Positions 23,836 to 32,979 are shown, counted from the stretch's first letter. The stretch: DNA of 37,309 nucleotides from JAYZAP01 sp964645285 (GCA_964645285.1 CAZYDR010000026.1:1-37309); one strand, 5' to 3'. A program made the numbers and translations. Notes: generated from the sequence alone by a model not told the origin.

Positions 23836-26271
23836 TTACTCTGTTAGGCGCTTCCACCAGCCGCGCCGTGCCGGTTGAGCAGGCGTACTTTTCGCCTCGG
23901 TTGCCTCGGTGCTGGCGATAGTCGCGGCCGCCGGTACTTCCGGTTCGCTGGCCGGAGCCTCGACAGCTGGAGAATCGACTTCGATGGGTGCTGATTCAAC
24001 GGCTGACGCTGCTTCGGCGCCATTGCCACTATCTGTCGCCGTCTCACTGGCTTCGGCGGTTGCGGCCTCGGCTTTGGCCGGCTTACGTCGCGACCGGCGT
24101 GCCCGCTTGGGCTTTTCGTCCGCTTCGCCGGCACTGTCTTCACTGGTCTTCGTGCCGGCCGCCTTGCGTCGTCGCTGACGGGGCTTGGGCGCGGCCTCGG
24201 CTTCTGGTGCGGCCTCGGCTTCCGGAGCAGCTTCGACTGAGGCCGTCGATTCTGGTGCTGCAGCCTCGCCGTCAGTGGTATCCGCCGGCGCTTCGGAGTC
24301 GGCTGAAGTTTCGACCGTCGAGGTCTCTTCGGCGATCGGCTCGCCGCCGCCGCGCCGCCGCCGTCGTCCGCCCCGCCGTCCCCGACGACGACGCTTGGGC
24401 GCACCTTCTTCTCCACTGTCGCTGCCGGGCTCGGTCTTGGCCTCGGTGTCTCCGACATCCGCGGCGATAGGCTGAGTCTGGCCGTCTTCGTCCTTGCGGT
24501 CCCGGCCGCCGCGCCAGCGGCGGCGGCCACGCTCGGGCTGGTCGCTGTCGGCTTTGGTTTCAGTGTGGCCTTCCTTGTCGTCGCTCTTACCCTTGACCCG
24601 CTCAAGACGATAGTCCGGCGGGATCAGGCTGTCGTCGCTGGCCAGGATGACGCTGAATCCGTAGCGCTCCTCGATCTGCATCAAACCAGCGCGCTTTTGG
24701 TTGAGAATATAGAGCACCACGGCGGTCGGAACGTAGACCGTGATTTCCTTACTGCGACCCTGAATGCCTTCTTCTTCGATGGCGCGCAGCACGTGGAGCG
24801 AAGTCGACTCCGTCGAACGCACATGTCCGGTGCCGCCACAATGAGCGCAGACCAGACTGCTCGCTTCAAGCAGGCTGGGGCGGAGACGCTGGCGTGACAG
24901 CTCCAATAGTCCGAAATGACTGATCTGTCCGATCTGGATGTGCGCCCGGTCGTCTTTCAAGGCGTCCTTGGTGCGGCGTTCGACCATACGGATGTTACGC
25001 GAGTGCTCCATGTCGATGTAGTCGATGACGATGAGCCCCGAGAGATCACGCAGCCGCAGTTGCCGGGCGATTTCGTCCGCCGCTTCCAGATTGGTCTTGG
25101 TGGCGGTTTCTTCGATATTGCGCTCGCGGGTGGCGCGCCCGGAATTGACGTCGATGGAGACCAGCGCCTCGGTCGGGCTGATGACGATATAGCCGCCCGA
25201 CTTGAGATGCACCGTGGGGCTGTGCATGGCGTCGAGTTGATTGCCCACCTGGTTGCGGTGGAACAGCGGCACCGTGTCGCGGTAGGCCTTGACCCGCCGG
25301 GCGTGGCTGGGAATCAGCATACGCATGAACTCTTTGGCCATGCGGTAGCCTTCGTCGCCCTCGACCAAAATCTCGTCGATGTCGCTGGCATAGAGATCGC
25401 GCAGGGAGCGGTTGATGAGGTTGGCTTCCTCGTGAATCAACGCCGGTGCGCTCGATTGCAGGGTGCTCTCGCGGATAGTGGTCCATAGCTTGACCAGATA
25501 GGCGAAGTCACGCTTGATCTCCGCCCGGCTGCGTTCCAGCCCCGCGGTGCGCAGGATGACCCCCATGCCGTCGGTGACGTTGAAGTCGCTGACGATGGCC
25601 CGCAGCCGTTTGCGATCCTCGGGATTGACGATCTTGCGCGAGATGCCGCCGCCCCGGGCGGCGTTGGGCATTAGCACGCAATAGCGTCCCGCCAGAGACA
25701 GATAGGTGGTCAGGGCGGCGCCCTTGGTGCCGCGTTCTTCCTTGACCACCTGGATCAGCAGGATCTGCCGCCGCTTGATGACTTCCTGAATCTTGTAGCG
25801 CCGCATGGGTGTGGCATTGCGCCGTGGCGGCTCTTCGACGTCGTCGCCGCTGACGGTCTCGACATCGTCGTCGCCATCACCGGCGGCCTCGGTCGCGTCG
25901 TTGTTGTCTGATGGCTCGGCCGACTCGCTGTTGCCGCTCTCGATATCCGGTTCATCAACGCTATCGCCGGCGTCATCCGCCACCTCGTCGTTGGCCTGAT
26001 CGTCAAGCGCCTGACGGTCAGCGATGGGGATTTGATAGTAGTCGGGATGGATTTCGTTAAAGGACAGGAACCCGTGGCGATTGCCACCGTATTCGATAAA
26101 AGCCGCCTGGAGCGATGGTTCGACCCGCGTTACCTTCGCGAGATAGATATTGCCCTTTAGTTGCTTCTTGGTCGACGACTCGAAGTCGTACTGGTCGAGC
26201 CGATTTCCGCTAAGAACGACAACCCGGGTCTCCTCCGGATGTGCCGCGTCGATAAGCATACGCTTTGCCAT
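23836..26271 (-). CDS. rne: Ribonuclease E
   Basis: An 811-aa RNase E/G endoribonuclease, core of the RNA degradosome. The S1 domain begins LKGNIYLAKVTRVEPSLQAAFIEYGGNRHGFL, with an acidic Asp/Glu/Ser-rich insert at about 90-150 as in many alphaproteobacteria. Then come the 5'-sensor and RNase H-like domains. DNase I-like catalytic Asp residues are seen in VSIDVNSGRATRERN and VIDYIDM, and the zinc-link CAHCGG sits just before the C-terminal half. The tail (from about 560) is low complexity: Arg-rich blocks (KRRRRGRRGGRRRRRGGG), Ala/Glu/Pro repeats, and a final ARRGWWKRLTE that resembles the conserved end of alphaproteobacterial RNase E. GGAG lies ten bases before the ATG. The gene has a leader region of several hundred bases containing hairpins and is divergent from the cell-wall amidase. 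Confidence 0.96.
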   Translation of the reverse strand: MAKRMLIDAAHPEETRVVVLSGNRLDQYDFESSTKKQLKGNIYLAKVTRVEPSLQAAFIEYGGNRHGFLSFNEIHPDYYQIPIADRQALDDQANDEVADDAGDSVDEPDIESGNSESAEPSDNNDATEAAGDGDDDVETVSGDDVEEPPRRNATPMRRYKIQEVIKRRQILLIQVVKEERGTKGAALTTYLSLAGRYCVLMPNAARGGGISRKIVNPEDRKRLRAIVSDFNVTDGMGVILRTAGLERSRAEIKRDFAYLVKLWTTIRESTLQSSAPALIHEEANLINRSLRDLYASDIDEILVEGDEGYRMAKEFMRMLIPSHARRVKAYRDTVPLFHRNQVGNQLDAMHSPTVHLKSGGYIVISPTEALVSIDVNSGRATRERNIEETATKTNLEAADEIARQLRLRDLSGLIVIDYIDMEHSRNIRMVERRTKDALKDDRAHIQIGQISHFGLLELSRQRLRPSLLEASSLVCAHCGGTGHVRSTESTSLHVLRAIEEEGIQGRSKEITVYVPTAVVLYILNQKRAGLMQIEERYGFSVILASDDSLIPPDYRLERVKGKSDDKEGHTETKADSDQPERGRRRWRGGRDRKDEDGQTQPIAADVGDTEAKTEPGSDSGEEGAPKRRRRGRRGGRRRRRGGGEPIAEETSTVETSADSEAPADTTDGEAAAPESTASVEAAPEAEAAPEAEAAPKPRQRRRKAAGTKTSEDSAGEADEKPKRARRSRRKPAKAEAATAEASETATDSGNGAEAASAVESAPIEVDSPAVEAPASEPEVPAAATIASTEATEAKSTPAQPARRGWWKRLTE
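24191..24226 (-). repeat. 18-bp tandem repeat inside the rne tail
   Basis: Two adjacent 18-bp units (24191-24208 and 24209-24226, 16 of 18 identical) encode AAPEAE-type hexapeptides in the disordered C-terminal region of RNase E. The in-frame unit length means copy-number change would not break the protein. Confidence 0.7.
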
Positions 26272-26291
26272 AAGGCTGTAACTCCATGACG

Positions 26292-26334
26292 AGACCTGCC
26301 CGAGAAAGCGCGAATTACCGCCTCGGTCGGGTCT
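26292..26334 (-). promoter_or_regulatory. Bipartite hairpin just upstream of rne
   Basis: AGACC (26292-26296) pairs with GGTCT (26330-26334), and CCGAG (26300-26304) with CTCGG (26322-26326), with a 3x3 internal loop between the stems and a 17-nt apical loop. In the rne mRNA it ends about 20 nt before the start codon, close to the ribosome site. The position suits a role in RNase E autoregulation. Confidence 0.5.
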
Positions 26335-26450
26335 GTCTTATTTTCGGCGAAGCCGTCGGCGACGTCTCTCGACCCACTGGCAAACGCGCACAACTGCGGC
26401 CAGGCTGGGGAGATGCTCAGACGTTCTTTCCCAATCATGTACGGGATCCG

Positions 26451-26499
26451 GCTTCGGGTTAGACCTAACGTTCGCACCATCTTATGCAGAGCCCGAAGC
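26451..26499 (-). promoter_or_regulatory. Long-loop stem in the rne leader
   Basis: GCTTCGGG at 26451-26458 is the exact reverse complement of CCCGAAGC at 26492-26499. The 33-nt interior begins with the near-palindrome GTTAGACCTAAC (26458-26469). It could be a stem with an inner hairpin in the rne leader RNA, or a DNA site for a regulator. Confidence 0.4.
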
Positions 26500-26763
26500 G
26501 GTAACAGTTTCGCTCCCTGACCGACGCCACCGGTACTTTTTGGCGCCCCGCCGCACAACCGCCGCGTATGGTGGTGAACTGGCTGCGTGAATTCGCAAGC
26601 GCATCTTACAAGGTTAAACTCAGGAACCACAACGGGATATTGTAAAGTCCTACCACGAACGAGAGTGTGTGAGCCTTATGTTCACTGTCATGGCCACTAA
26701 ACCTTTTGCTGTCGGCTGCCGTATGGCGCAATATCTAGCGAAATTGCGAGTTGCCCGGCACTC

Positions 26764-27975
26764 ATGGGTGTTGCATTGAGATCATTGTGGCGGCCGTTGG
26801 TCTGGCTGATTCTGCCACTATTCATTTCCCAGGCGGCCGGGGCCAACCCGGCGGTGACCGGTATCCGTATGGGCGCCCAGGCCGAGTCGACTCGGGTTGT
26901 GTTTGATCTCACGGCCGATCTCGAACATAACATTTTCACACTTCCCGACCCCTATCGAGTAGTTATTGATCTGCCTGAGGTCCAGTGGCGGTTGCCGGCT
27001 AACGCCCAGAACGTCAGCCAGGGCATGGTGCAGCGCTTCCGCTATGGCCTGTTCAAGCCGGGAGTATCGCGGGTGGTGCTGGACATGTCCGGGCCGGTGG
27101 TTGTGAGCCGTTCGTTCATGCTGCAGCCGACGGCGGACTTTGCCTGGCGGCTGGTGCTCGACCTGGCGCCGGTCTCGGTCGATGATTTCGATCGCCAGGC
27201 TGCCTTGGCGCCGGTGGCTGAGCCGGGCGCTGCACCGGCACCCTTGCCCGAAGCGGCACCGGCCTCCAACGGCAGCAAGCCACTGGTAGTCATCGATCCT
27301 GGCCATGGCGGCATCGACCCGGGAACCATTGGCATTGGTGGCGGCTATGAGAAGATCATTACCCTGGCCGCCGCACTGGAACTGGCGCGCCAGATGGAGG
27401 CCACGGGCCGCTACCGGGTGCTGCTGACCCGCGATCACGATGTCTTCGTTCCCTTGCGCCAACGGGTCAAGATCGCCCGTGACAATGGCGCCGATCTGTT
27501 TGTTTCGCTTCACGCCGACGCCCTCGACAACCGCACGGTCAAGGGCGCTACGGTCTATACCCTGTCGGAGAATGCGTCCGATGCGGAAGCCTCCGAACTG
27601 GCCGCCAGGGAGAACAAGTCCGACGTTATTGCCGGGGTCAATCTGGCCAACGACATCTACGATGATGACGTCGCGACTATTCTGATCGATCTGGCCCAGC
27701 GCGAAACTATGAACCTGTCGGCGGAGTTCGCCAATCTGGCCATTTCCGAACTGGCCAAGGAAGGCGAGGTTCTGCGTAAGTCTCACCGATTTGCCGGCTT
27801 TCGGGTGCTTAAGGCGCCGGATGTGCCGTCGGTACTCATTGAATTAGGCTACGTTTCCAATCCCCAGGACGAGGCCCGGCTTAATAATGCGGCTCACAGA
27901 CGCCTGCTCATGGGCGCTCTGCGCCGCGCCATCGACAATTACTTCGCGGCCAGACAATTGGCGGACCCGACATAA
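26764..27975 (+). CDS. amiC: Periplasmic N-acetylmuramoyl-L-alanine amidase (AmiC-type, AMIN + Amidase_3)
   Basis: A 403-aa exported cell-wall hydrolase that cleaves the amide between N-acetylmuramic acid and L-Ala, needed for daughter-cell separation. Signal peptide at 1-26 (WRPLVWLILPLFISQAAG). The AMIN domain is about 27-140 (GIRMGAQAESTRVVFDL, DPYRVVIDLPEV), followed by an Ala/Pro linker and an Amidase_3 domain with VVIDPGHGGIDPG (zinc His), GGYEK (zinc Glu), DLFVSLHADA (zinc His) and SVLIELGYVSNPQDE (catalytic Glu). It precedes mrcA by 110 nt on the same strand, a common alphaproteobacterial pairing. The symbol is given by domain architecture; AmiA/B/C subtype is not certain. Confidence 0.93.
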   Translation: MGVALRSLWRPLVWLILPLFISQAAGANPAVTGIRMGAQAESTRVVFDLTADLEHNIFTLPDPYRVVIDLPEVQWRLPANAQNVSQGMVQRFRYGLFKPGVSRVVLDMSGPVVVSRSFMLQPTADFAWRLVLDLAPVSVDDFDRQAALAPVAEPGAAPAPLPEAAPASNGSKPLVVIDPGHGGIDPGTIGIGGGYEKIITLAAALELARQMEATGRYRVLLTRDHDVFVPLRQRVKIARDNGADLFVSLHADALDNRTVKGATVYTLSENASDAEASELAARENKSDVIAGVNLANDIYDDDVATILIDLAQRETMNLSAEFANLAISELAKEGEVLRKSHRFAGFRVLKAPDVPSVLIELGYVSNPQDEARLNNAAHRRLLMGALRRAIDNYFAARQLADPT

Positions 27976-28085
27976 CTCCGCCACATTTGGGTTTTATTAA
28001 CACTCGTTAACGTAAGAGGGGCCGCCAAGAGACGACTGAGAGGGGTGACGCCGGACCAATAGTTATTTCGGCCGGTTAACTGGGT

Positions 28086-30470
28086 ATGATCCGACTGCTT
28101 GCCGTGCTGTCTGCTGTTTTTTTGTTGTCCGTGGTCGCCGCCGCGGGGGGTGGGCTGTATCTGTTGCACTACTATGGCCGTGGCCTGCCCAATTACAAAC
28201 AGCTCGCCACCTACGAGCCGCCGACGGTAACCCGGGTCCATGCCGGCGATGGCCGGTTGCTGGCTGAGTACTCCACGGAACATCGTGTGTTCGTGCCGGT
28301 GGCGGCCATGCCCAAGCGCCTGATCAACGCTTTTCTCGCGGCTGAAGACAAGAATTTCTATCATCATTCCGGCGTTGATTTCGTCAGCGTGTTTCGCGCC
28401 ATGCTGCGCAACGTGGTCAACTACGGTCAGGGTCGCCGGCTCCAGGGCGCGTCGACCATCACCCAACAGGTGGCCAAGAACTTCCTGCTGACTAACGAGG
28501 TCTCCATCGAGCGCAAGGTCAAGGAAGCGGTGCTGGCCTTTCGTATCGAGCGCGCTTTCGACAAACAACGGATTCTCGAACTCTATCTTAATGAAATCTA
28601 TCTCGGCACCGGGTCTTACGGCGTCGCCGCCGCCGCCCTGGATTATTTCAACAAGTCTCTCGACGTGTTGTCGATCGCCGAGACGGCTTTCCTGGCGGCG
28701 CTGCCCAAGGCGCCCAACAACTACCATCCCATCCGTCACCCGGAGGCCGCCAAGGGGCGTCGCGACTGGGTCATCGGACGGATGCTCGAAGAGGGCTTCA
28801 TCACCACCCGCGAAGCCGCCGCCGCCAAGGCCGAGCCGCTGGTAACGCGGTCCCGCGCGCCGACCGAATTCGTTACCGCCGATTATTTCACCGAGAGCGT
28901 GCGGCGCGAGTTGATCCGGCGCTATGGTGAGGAGACCCTCTACGAAGGCGGATTGTCGGTTCGCACTACCGTTGACCCGGTGCTCCAGCAAATGGCTGAA
29001 CGGGCGCTGCGCGATACCCTGGAGGAATACGACCGCCGTCATGGCTGGCGTGGGCCGGTTGGGCAAATCGAGGCCAGCGCCGGCTGGGGCGCGCGGCTCA
29101 AAGCGGTAGAGCGGCCCGCCGGCCAGGGTGAATGGAACCGCGCCGTGGTCCTGGCGGTCGATGCCAAGGTGGCCTATGTGGGGTTCACCGATGGGTCTTA
29201 CGGCCAGATTACGCTTGACCAACTGACCTGGGCGCGGGCTTGGCGCAAGGGCCAGCGCATCGGTCCGGAAATTCGCCGCCCGACTGATGTGCTGGCGGTC
29301 GGCGAGGTCGTGCTGGTCGAGCCTTTGATCGTCGCCGAGGGCGAAGCGCCGCTTGACCCGCCGGGCTTCGGCCTGCGTCAGATCCCGGATATTAGCGGTG
29401 GCCTGGTGGCTCTTGACCCTCATACCGGCCGGGTGCTGGCCATAGTCGGCGGCTATGATTACGAGATCAGTGAGTTCAACCGGGCGACCCAGGCCAAGCG
29501 CCAACCCGGCTCACTGTTCAAGCCGATCGTCTACATGGCGGCCCTCGACGGCGGCTTCACCCCGGCCAGCATCGTCGACGACGCGCCCATCACCATTGAC
29601 CAGGGCCCCGATCTGCCGAAATGGAAGCCAGCCAACTACACCACCAAATTCTATGGCCGCTCGCCGTTGCGCATCGGCATCGAGAAATCCCGCAATCTGA
29701 TGACCGTGCGGGTCGCCCGGGCGCTCGGCATGGACAAGGTGGCGTCCTATGCGGAGCGCTTTGGCGTGGTCGATGAACTGCCGCGCTACCTGCCCATGGC
29801 GCTGGGTGCCGGCGAAACCACGCTGCTGCGCATGGCCTCGGCCTACGCCATCATCGTCAACGGCGGCAAGCGCGTCGAGCCGGCCCTGATAGAGCGCATC
29901 CAGGACCGCAACGGCGAGACGGTGTACCGCCGCGATAACCGACCTTGCGAGGCTTGTACTGCGCTCCGGTGGAGTGGCCAGGCGGTGCCCCGGGTGCCCG
30001 ATGCGCGGACCCGGGTGGTCGGCGCCGATACCGCCTATCAGATGGTCTGGATCATGCGCGGCGTGATCGAGCGCGGCACTGGCCGGCGCATCCGCGAGCT
30101 CGGCAAGCCCCTGGCCGGCAAGACCGGCACCACCAACGAAAACAAGGATACCTGGTTCATCGGTTTCTCGCCCGACCTGGTGGCCGGCGTCTTCATCGGT
30201 TTCGATCAGCCCCAGCCCATGGGCTACAAGGAGACCGGTTCGCGGGTCGCGGTACCGGCGTTCAAACGTTTCATGGCCGCGGCCCTGGCCGACAAGCCGG
30301 CGATCCCGTTCCGTATTCCGGCCGGTGTGCGGCTGGTGCGCATCGACGCCGACACCGGCCTGCTGCCCGGCGCCACCACCGAGCGCGTCATCCTCGAAGC
30401 CTTCAAGCCCGGCACCGAACCACGCACTAGCATCCCGAGCCAGGAGACCGGTACGGAGGGGCTTTATTAA
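28086..30470 (+). CDS. mrcA: Penicillin-binding protein 1A (bifunctional transglycosylase/transpeptidase)
   Basis: A 794-aa class A PBP that polymerises and crosslinks peptidoglycan. One N-terminal membrane anchor (residues 5-26). The GT51 domain has the catalytic Glu87 in AAEDKNFYHHSGVD, then GASTITQQVAKNF, RKVKEA and ELYLNEIYLG. An OB-like insertion lies near 320-420. The transpeptidase domain has SxxK at Ser476-Lys479 (PGSLFKP), SRN at 535-537 and KTGTT at 679-683. All catalytic motifs are intact. In many alphaproteobacteria the next gene is prfB; here the next gene is convergent and prfB lies 5.8 kb away. No clear terminator separates it from the convergent CocE gene 12 nt downstream. Confidence 0.96.
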   Translation: MIRLLAVLSAVFLLSVVAAAGGGLYLLHYYGRGLPNYKQLATYEPPTVTRVHAGDGRLLAEYSTEHRVFVPVAAMPKRLINAFLAAEDKNFYHHSGVDFVSVFRAMLRNVVNYGQGRRLQGASTITQQVAKNFLLTNEVSIERKVKEAVLAFRIERAFDKQRILELYLNEIYLGTGSYGVAAAALDYFNKSLDVLSIAETAFLAALPKAPNNYHPIRHPEAAKGRRDWVIGRMLEEGFITTREAAAAKAEPLVTRSRAPTEFVTADYFTESVRRELIRRYGEETLYEGGLSVRTTVDPVLQQMAERALRDTLEEYDRRHGWRGPVGQIEASAGWGARLKAVERPAGQGEWNRAVVLAVDAKVAYVGFTDGSYGQITLDQLTWARAWRKGQRIGPEIRRPTDVLAVGEVVLVEPLIVAEGEAPLDPPGFGLRQIPDISGGLVALDPHTGRVLAIVGGYDYEISEFNRATQAKRQPGSLFKPIVYMAALDGGFTPASIVDDAPITIDQGPDLPKWKPANYTTKFYGRSPLRIGIEKSRNLMTVRVARALGMDKVASYAERFGVVDELPRYLPMALGAGETTLLRMASAYAIIVNGGKRVEPALIERIQDRNGETVYRRDNRPCEACTALRWSGQAVPRVPDARTRVVGADTAYQMVWIMRGVIERGTGRRIRELGKPLAGKTGTTNENKDTWFIGFSPDLVAGVFIGFDQPQPMGYKETGSRVAVPAFKRFMAAALADKPAIPFRIPAGVRLVRIDADTGLLPGATTERVILEAFKPGTEPRTSIPSQETGTEGLY

Positions 30471-30482
30471 TTACGGGGCGGC

Positions 30483-32183
30483 CTAGCGCGGTACGACCGG
30501 CAGGAGGATGTGCGACGGATGGTCGGCCGAGTGGTGTATGGTCTGGGTCGCGGGGATCGGGTTGGCGCCTTGGCCCTGGGGCTCGCCGCTGTTGAGGTTG
30601 CGGTCGAACTCGTTGAACCGGCTGCTTGAAACCTCGACCCGGAGGCGGTGGCCGCGCTTCACCACATGGCTGGTCGACCATAGATCGATGGTATGGGTGT
30701 TGACCTTGCCAGGCTCGATCGTACCCGCGCGGATGATGCCATGCTGGATCAGGTGGGCGTAACCATCCTCAAAAACATCGACCAGGGTGACCGTGAAATC
30801 GGTATTCACCGCCGATGACGCGGCGTGGATCTCGGCTCTGATCTGGCCGGTGATTTCCATGTCTTCGTCGAGGGCGGCACTGGTGTAGACAACCACGTCA
30901 TCGCGCTGTTCGATGGCAGTGCGGTCGGCAAGCCCGGCGATAGCCGCCCACATTTCCTCATCGAGCGTATCGGTGATGGGTTTGGCCGGGTCGTAGACGA
31001 AGCTGTCGGGCGTGTCGCCGCCGGCGTCGATGCCGAGTCCGCCGCTATCCTGCAAATAAAACGCGGTATCGACCGTCCGGGTCAGGGGCCATTGCTCCTC
31101 AAAGCGCCAGGCGTTGTCGCCCATGACAAAAATTTCGACCGGGGGGCGCTTCTCGAAGCCGTTGTCCATCCCCAAGAGGTAGTGATCGAAAAATGCTTGC
31201 GTGGTGTCCCAGCGATAGGCGCTCTGCGTGCCCACGTCTAGAGGACCGACAGTGCCCGTGAAGTTGCTGGTCCCCTCATGATCCCAGGGGCCGATCAACA
31301 GGTGTTTGTTTTCCGGCGCCGGGCTTTGGGCGATGATTTTTTGCCAGTCGGCCAGCCACGGCCCCTGAATGTTGTCGTACCAGCCGCCCCACAGCAGGGT
31401 GGGAACGGCGATCTTGTCGATGTAATCACTGAGGTCGCCGTCGCGCCAGATCTCATCGTCGCGGGATGGCCGGGTCGCCCATCGCTTGAACATTGCGCCA
31501 GGATGGGTCATGGCGTCGGGAATGGCGCTGAGCGGCAGGGTCCAGCAGTCGAGGCCGTCAAACGAATTGTAGCGCTGGGCGTCCATGCCCAGCGACCAGA
31601 CGCCTATGGCGTCGAGCTCGAACGCACCCTGACGGTAGATAATGTCGTGGAGGTTGAACGGCGCCGGGTCACCCGGCGCGATGCATTTGACCGCCGGATG
31701 CCCGCTGATAGCGCCGCAGTATGAGGTGAACCCGTAATAGGATTCGCCCCACATGCCGACGCTGCCGTTCGACCAGTTCTGGCCGGTAATCCATTCAACA
31801 CTGTCGAAGGTGTCGTCGATCTCATAACGACCGAAGGGCGAATCAAACGCGCCTTCCGAGCCGAACCTTCCTCGCACATCCTGGCACACGAAGGCATAGC
31901 CCTTGCGGGCCCAGAATTCGCCCGTGGCTCTCATGCTCATGAATTCGGTATTTTTTCCGTAGGGGTGGCGGGTAAGCACCGCCGGCACGGGGCCGGCGCG
32001 ACCCGTGTCGCCTTGGGGCAGATAGACATCGGCACAAAGCCGTACACCGTCACGCATGGTGGCCATGATATTGCGCCGCACCTCAATGCCGGTGTAGCGA
32101 TCCTCCGTGCCCGATGGAATATCACCCGCCGCCACGTCTTCGGTAATGCCGGGATGGTAGCCAATGCCTTGATTCTCAGTCAT
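30483..32183 (-). CDS. CocE/NonD family hydrolase (second copy)
   Basis: A 566-aa alpha/beta hydrolase. Core motifs are ATMRDGVRLCADVYLP (about 41-56), QDVRGRFGSEG (101-111) and the nucleophile elbow WGESYYG with Ser148; the C-terminal jelly-roll includes VKRGHRLRVEVSSSRF. The family hydrolyses esters or amides. I chose ATG 32183 (AGGA about eight bases upstream, protein starts TENQGIGYHPG); the longer reading runs into the upstream SDR gene. It is the last gene of a three-gene operon, 16 nt after the SDR stop. It is shorter than the copy at 12651-14666, lacks that copy's extra C-terminal domain, and is only distantly similar, so a recent duplication is unlikely. Confidence 0.88.
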   Translation of the reverse strand: MTENQGIGYHPGITEDVAAGDIPSGTEDRYTGIEVRRNIMATMRDGVRLCADVYLPQGDTGRAGPVPAVLTRHPYGKNTEFMSMRATGEFWARKGYAFVCQDVRGRFGSEGAFDSPFGRYEIDDTFDSVEWITGQNWSNGSVGMWGESYYGFTSYCGAISGHPAVKCIAPGDPAPFNLHDIIYRQGAFELDAIGVWSLGMDAQRYNSFDGLDCWTLPLSAIPDAMTHPGAMFKRWATRPSRDDEIWRDGDLSDYIDKIAVPTLLWGGWYDNIQGPWLADWQKIIAQSPAPENKHLLIGPWDHEGTSNFTGTVGPLDVGTQSAYRWDTTQAFFDHYLLGMDNGFEKRPPVEIFVMGDNAWRFEEQWPLTRTVDTAFYLQDSGGLGIDAGGDTPDSFVYDPAKPITDTLDEEMWAAIAGLADRTAIEQRDDVVVYTSAALDEDMEITGQIRAEIHAASSAVNTDFTVTLVDVFEDGYAHLIQHGIIRAGTIEPGKVNTHTIDLWSTSHVVKRGHRLRVEVSSSRFNEFDRNLNSGEPQGQGANPIPATQTIHHSADHPSHILLPVVPR

Positions 32184-32199
32184 GGAGGAGTTCCTAGAG

Positions 32200-32979
32200 T
32201 TATCGGATGCCGCGATTGAGAGCGCCGTCGGCGACGATGCTCTGGCCGGTGATGTAGCCGGCGTCGTCGGACAGCAAAAACGCCGCCGTCGCCGCGATTT
32301 CGCCAACCGAGCCGGCGCGGCCCATGGGGATAACCCGCAGCATGTCATCGGTGGTTTCTTCATAGTTGTCGATAACGCCGGGCAGCACGTTGTTCATGCG
32401 CACCCCGTGGCGGCCATAGCGGTCGGCGAACAGCTTGGTGAAGCCGCCAAGGGCGCGGCGCAGCACGGCGATGGGGTAGATCAGGCGCGGTTCCGGCGCC
32501 AGCATGTCGGAAATGTTGACGATGGCGCCGCCGCCCTGGTCGGCCATGACGTCGGCCACCAGGCGCGACGCACGGATTACCGAAAGCACCAGCATGTCGA
32601 AGGCGTCATGCCAGGCATCGTCGCCGATGGCGGTTAACGGCGGCGCGTAGTCGGCGTCGTAGCCGAGCCTCGGCCCGGTCAGCAGGTCGTCTTCGTAGGC
32701 GCCAACACCGGTGGCGAAGTGGCCGTGGCGGCCGGTGTTGTTGATGACCGCGTTGATACGGCCGTGGCGTTCCATGGTCATCGCCACAAGGCGCTCGAGA
32801 TCGGCCGGCTCCGTGACCGATCCGCTGATGCCGAAGCCGCCCAGCTCTTCGGCCAGGACAATGCTGGAATCGCTCGGCGACATGAGCGCCAGGGTATAGC
32901 CGCGCCCGGCCAGTTCACGGGCGCAGGCGGCGCCGATACCCCGGCCCGCGCCGGTGATAATGGCGACCGGTTGGGCCAC
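32200..32979 (-). CDS. Atypical short-chain dehydrogenase/reductase lacking the YxxxK lysine
   Basis: A 259-aa Rossmann SDR. TGAGRGIG (9-16) binds the cofactor, INNTG is the NNAG-like motif, and Ser157 of the triad is in VNISDML. The catalytic Tyr168 is present, but the Lys four residues later is Val172 (IYPIAVLRRALGGFTKL). The downstream MNNVLPGVIDN and the C-terminal YITGQSIVADGAL are normal. I recall a group of alphaproteobacterial SDRs with PISSVLR-like sequence at this place, so this may be a real subfamily and not damage. The GTG start (32977-32979) overlaps the TAG of the upstream flavoprotein gene by one base, with AAGGAG six bases upstream, indicating translational coupling. Confidence 0.88.
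   Translation of the reverse strand: MAQPVAIITGAGRGIGAACARELAGRGYTLALMSPSDSSIVLAEELGGFGISGSVTEPADLERLVAMTMERHGRINAVINNTGRHGHFATGVGAYEDDLLTGPRLGYDADYAPPLTAIGDDAWHDAFDMLVLSVIRASRLVADVMADQGGGAIVNISDMLAPEPRLIYPIAVLRRALGGFTKLFADRYGRHGVRMNNVLPGVIDNYEETTDDMLRVIPMGRAGSVGEIAATAAFLLSDDAGYITGQSIVADGALNRGIR

Larger units (their letters stand above)
26272..26763. promoter_or_regulatory. 492-bp divergent intergenic region: rne leader and amidase promoter
   Basis: No gene is supported here. Read on the minus strand it should hold the rne promoter and a long 5' leader: TACAAT (complement of 26639-26644) is a good -10 candidate and would give a leader of about 360 nt. The E. coli rne leader is also about 360 nt and mediates autoregulation. 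Two inverted repeats support structure (26292-26334 and 26451-26499). On the + strand, TTGCTG 26706-26711, a 17-bp spacer and CAATAT 26729-26734 are a weak promoter candidate for the amidase. Longer readings in the region show no family resemblance. Confidence 0.55.

Noticed and set aside
24300..24420. Possible simple-sequence or CRISPR-like repeat in the Arg/Gly-rich part of rne
   Set aside because: It is coding low complexity (CGC/GGC codons) in frame with RNase E, with no regular spacer pattern.
26157..26630. A 157-codon minus-strand reading overlapping the rne start and leader
   Set aside because: No family resemblance, and it runs through the structured leader into the rne coding region in another frame; treated as a chance open frame.
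30471..30482. Terminator between mrcA and the convergent CocE gene
   Set aside because: Only 12 bases separate the stops and no stem followed by T-run is present.
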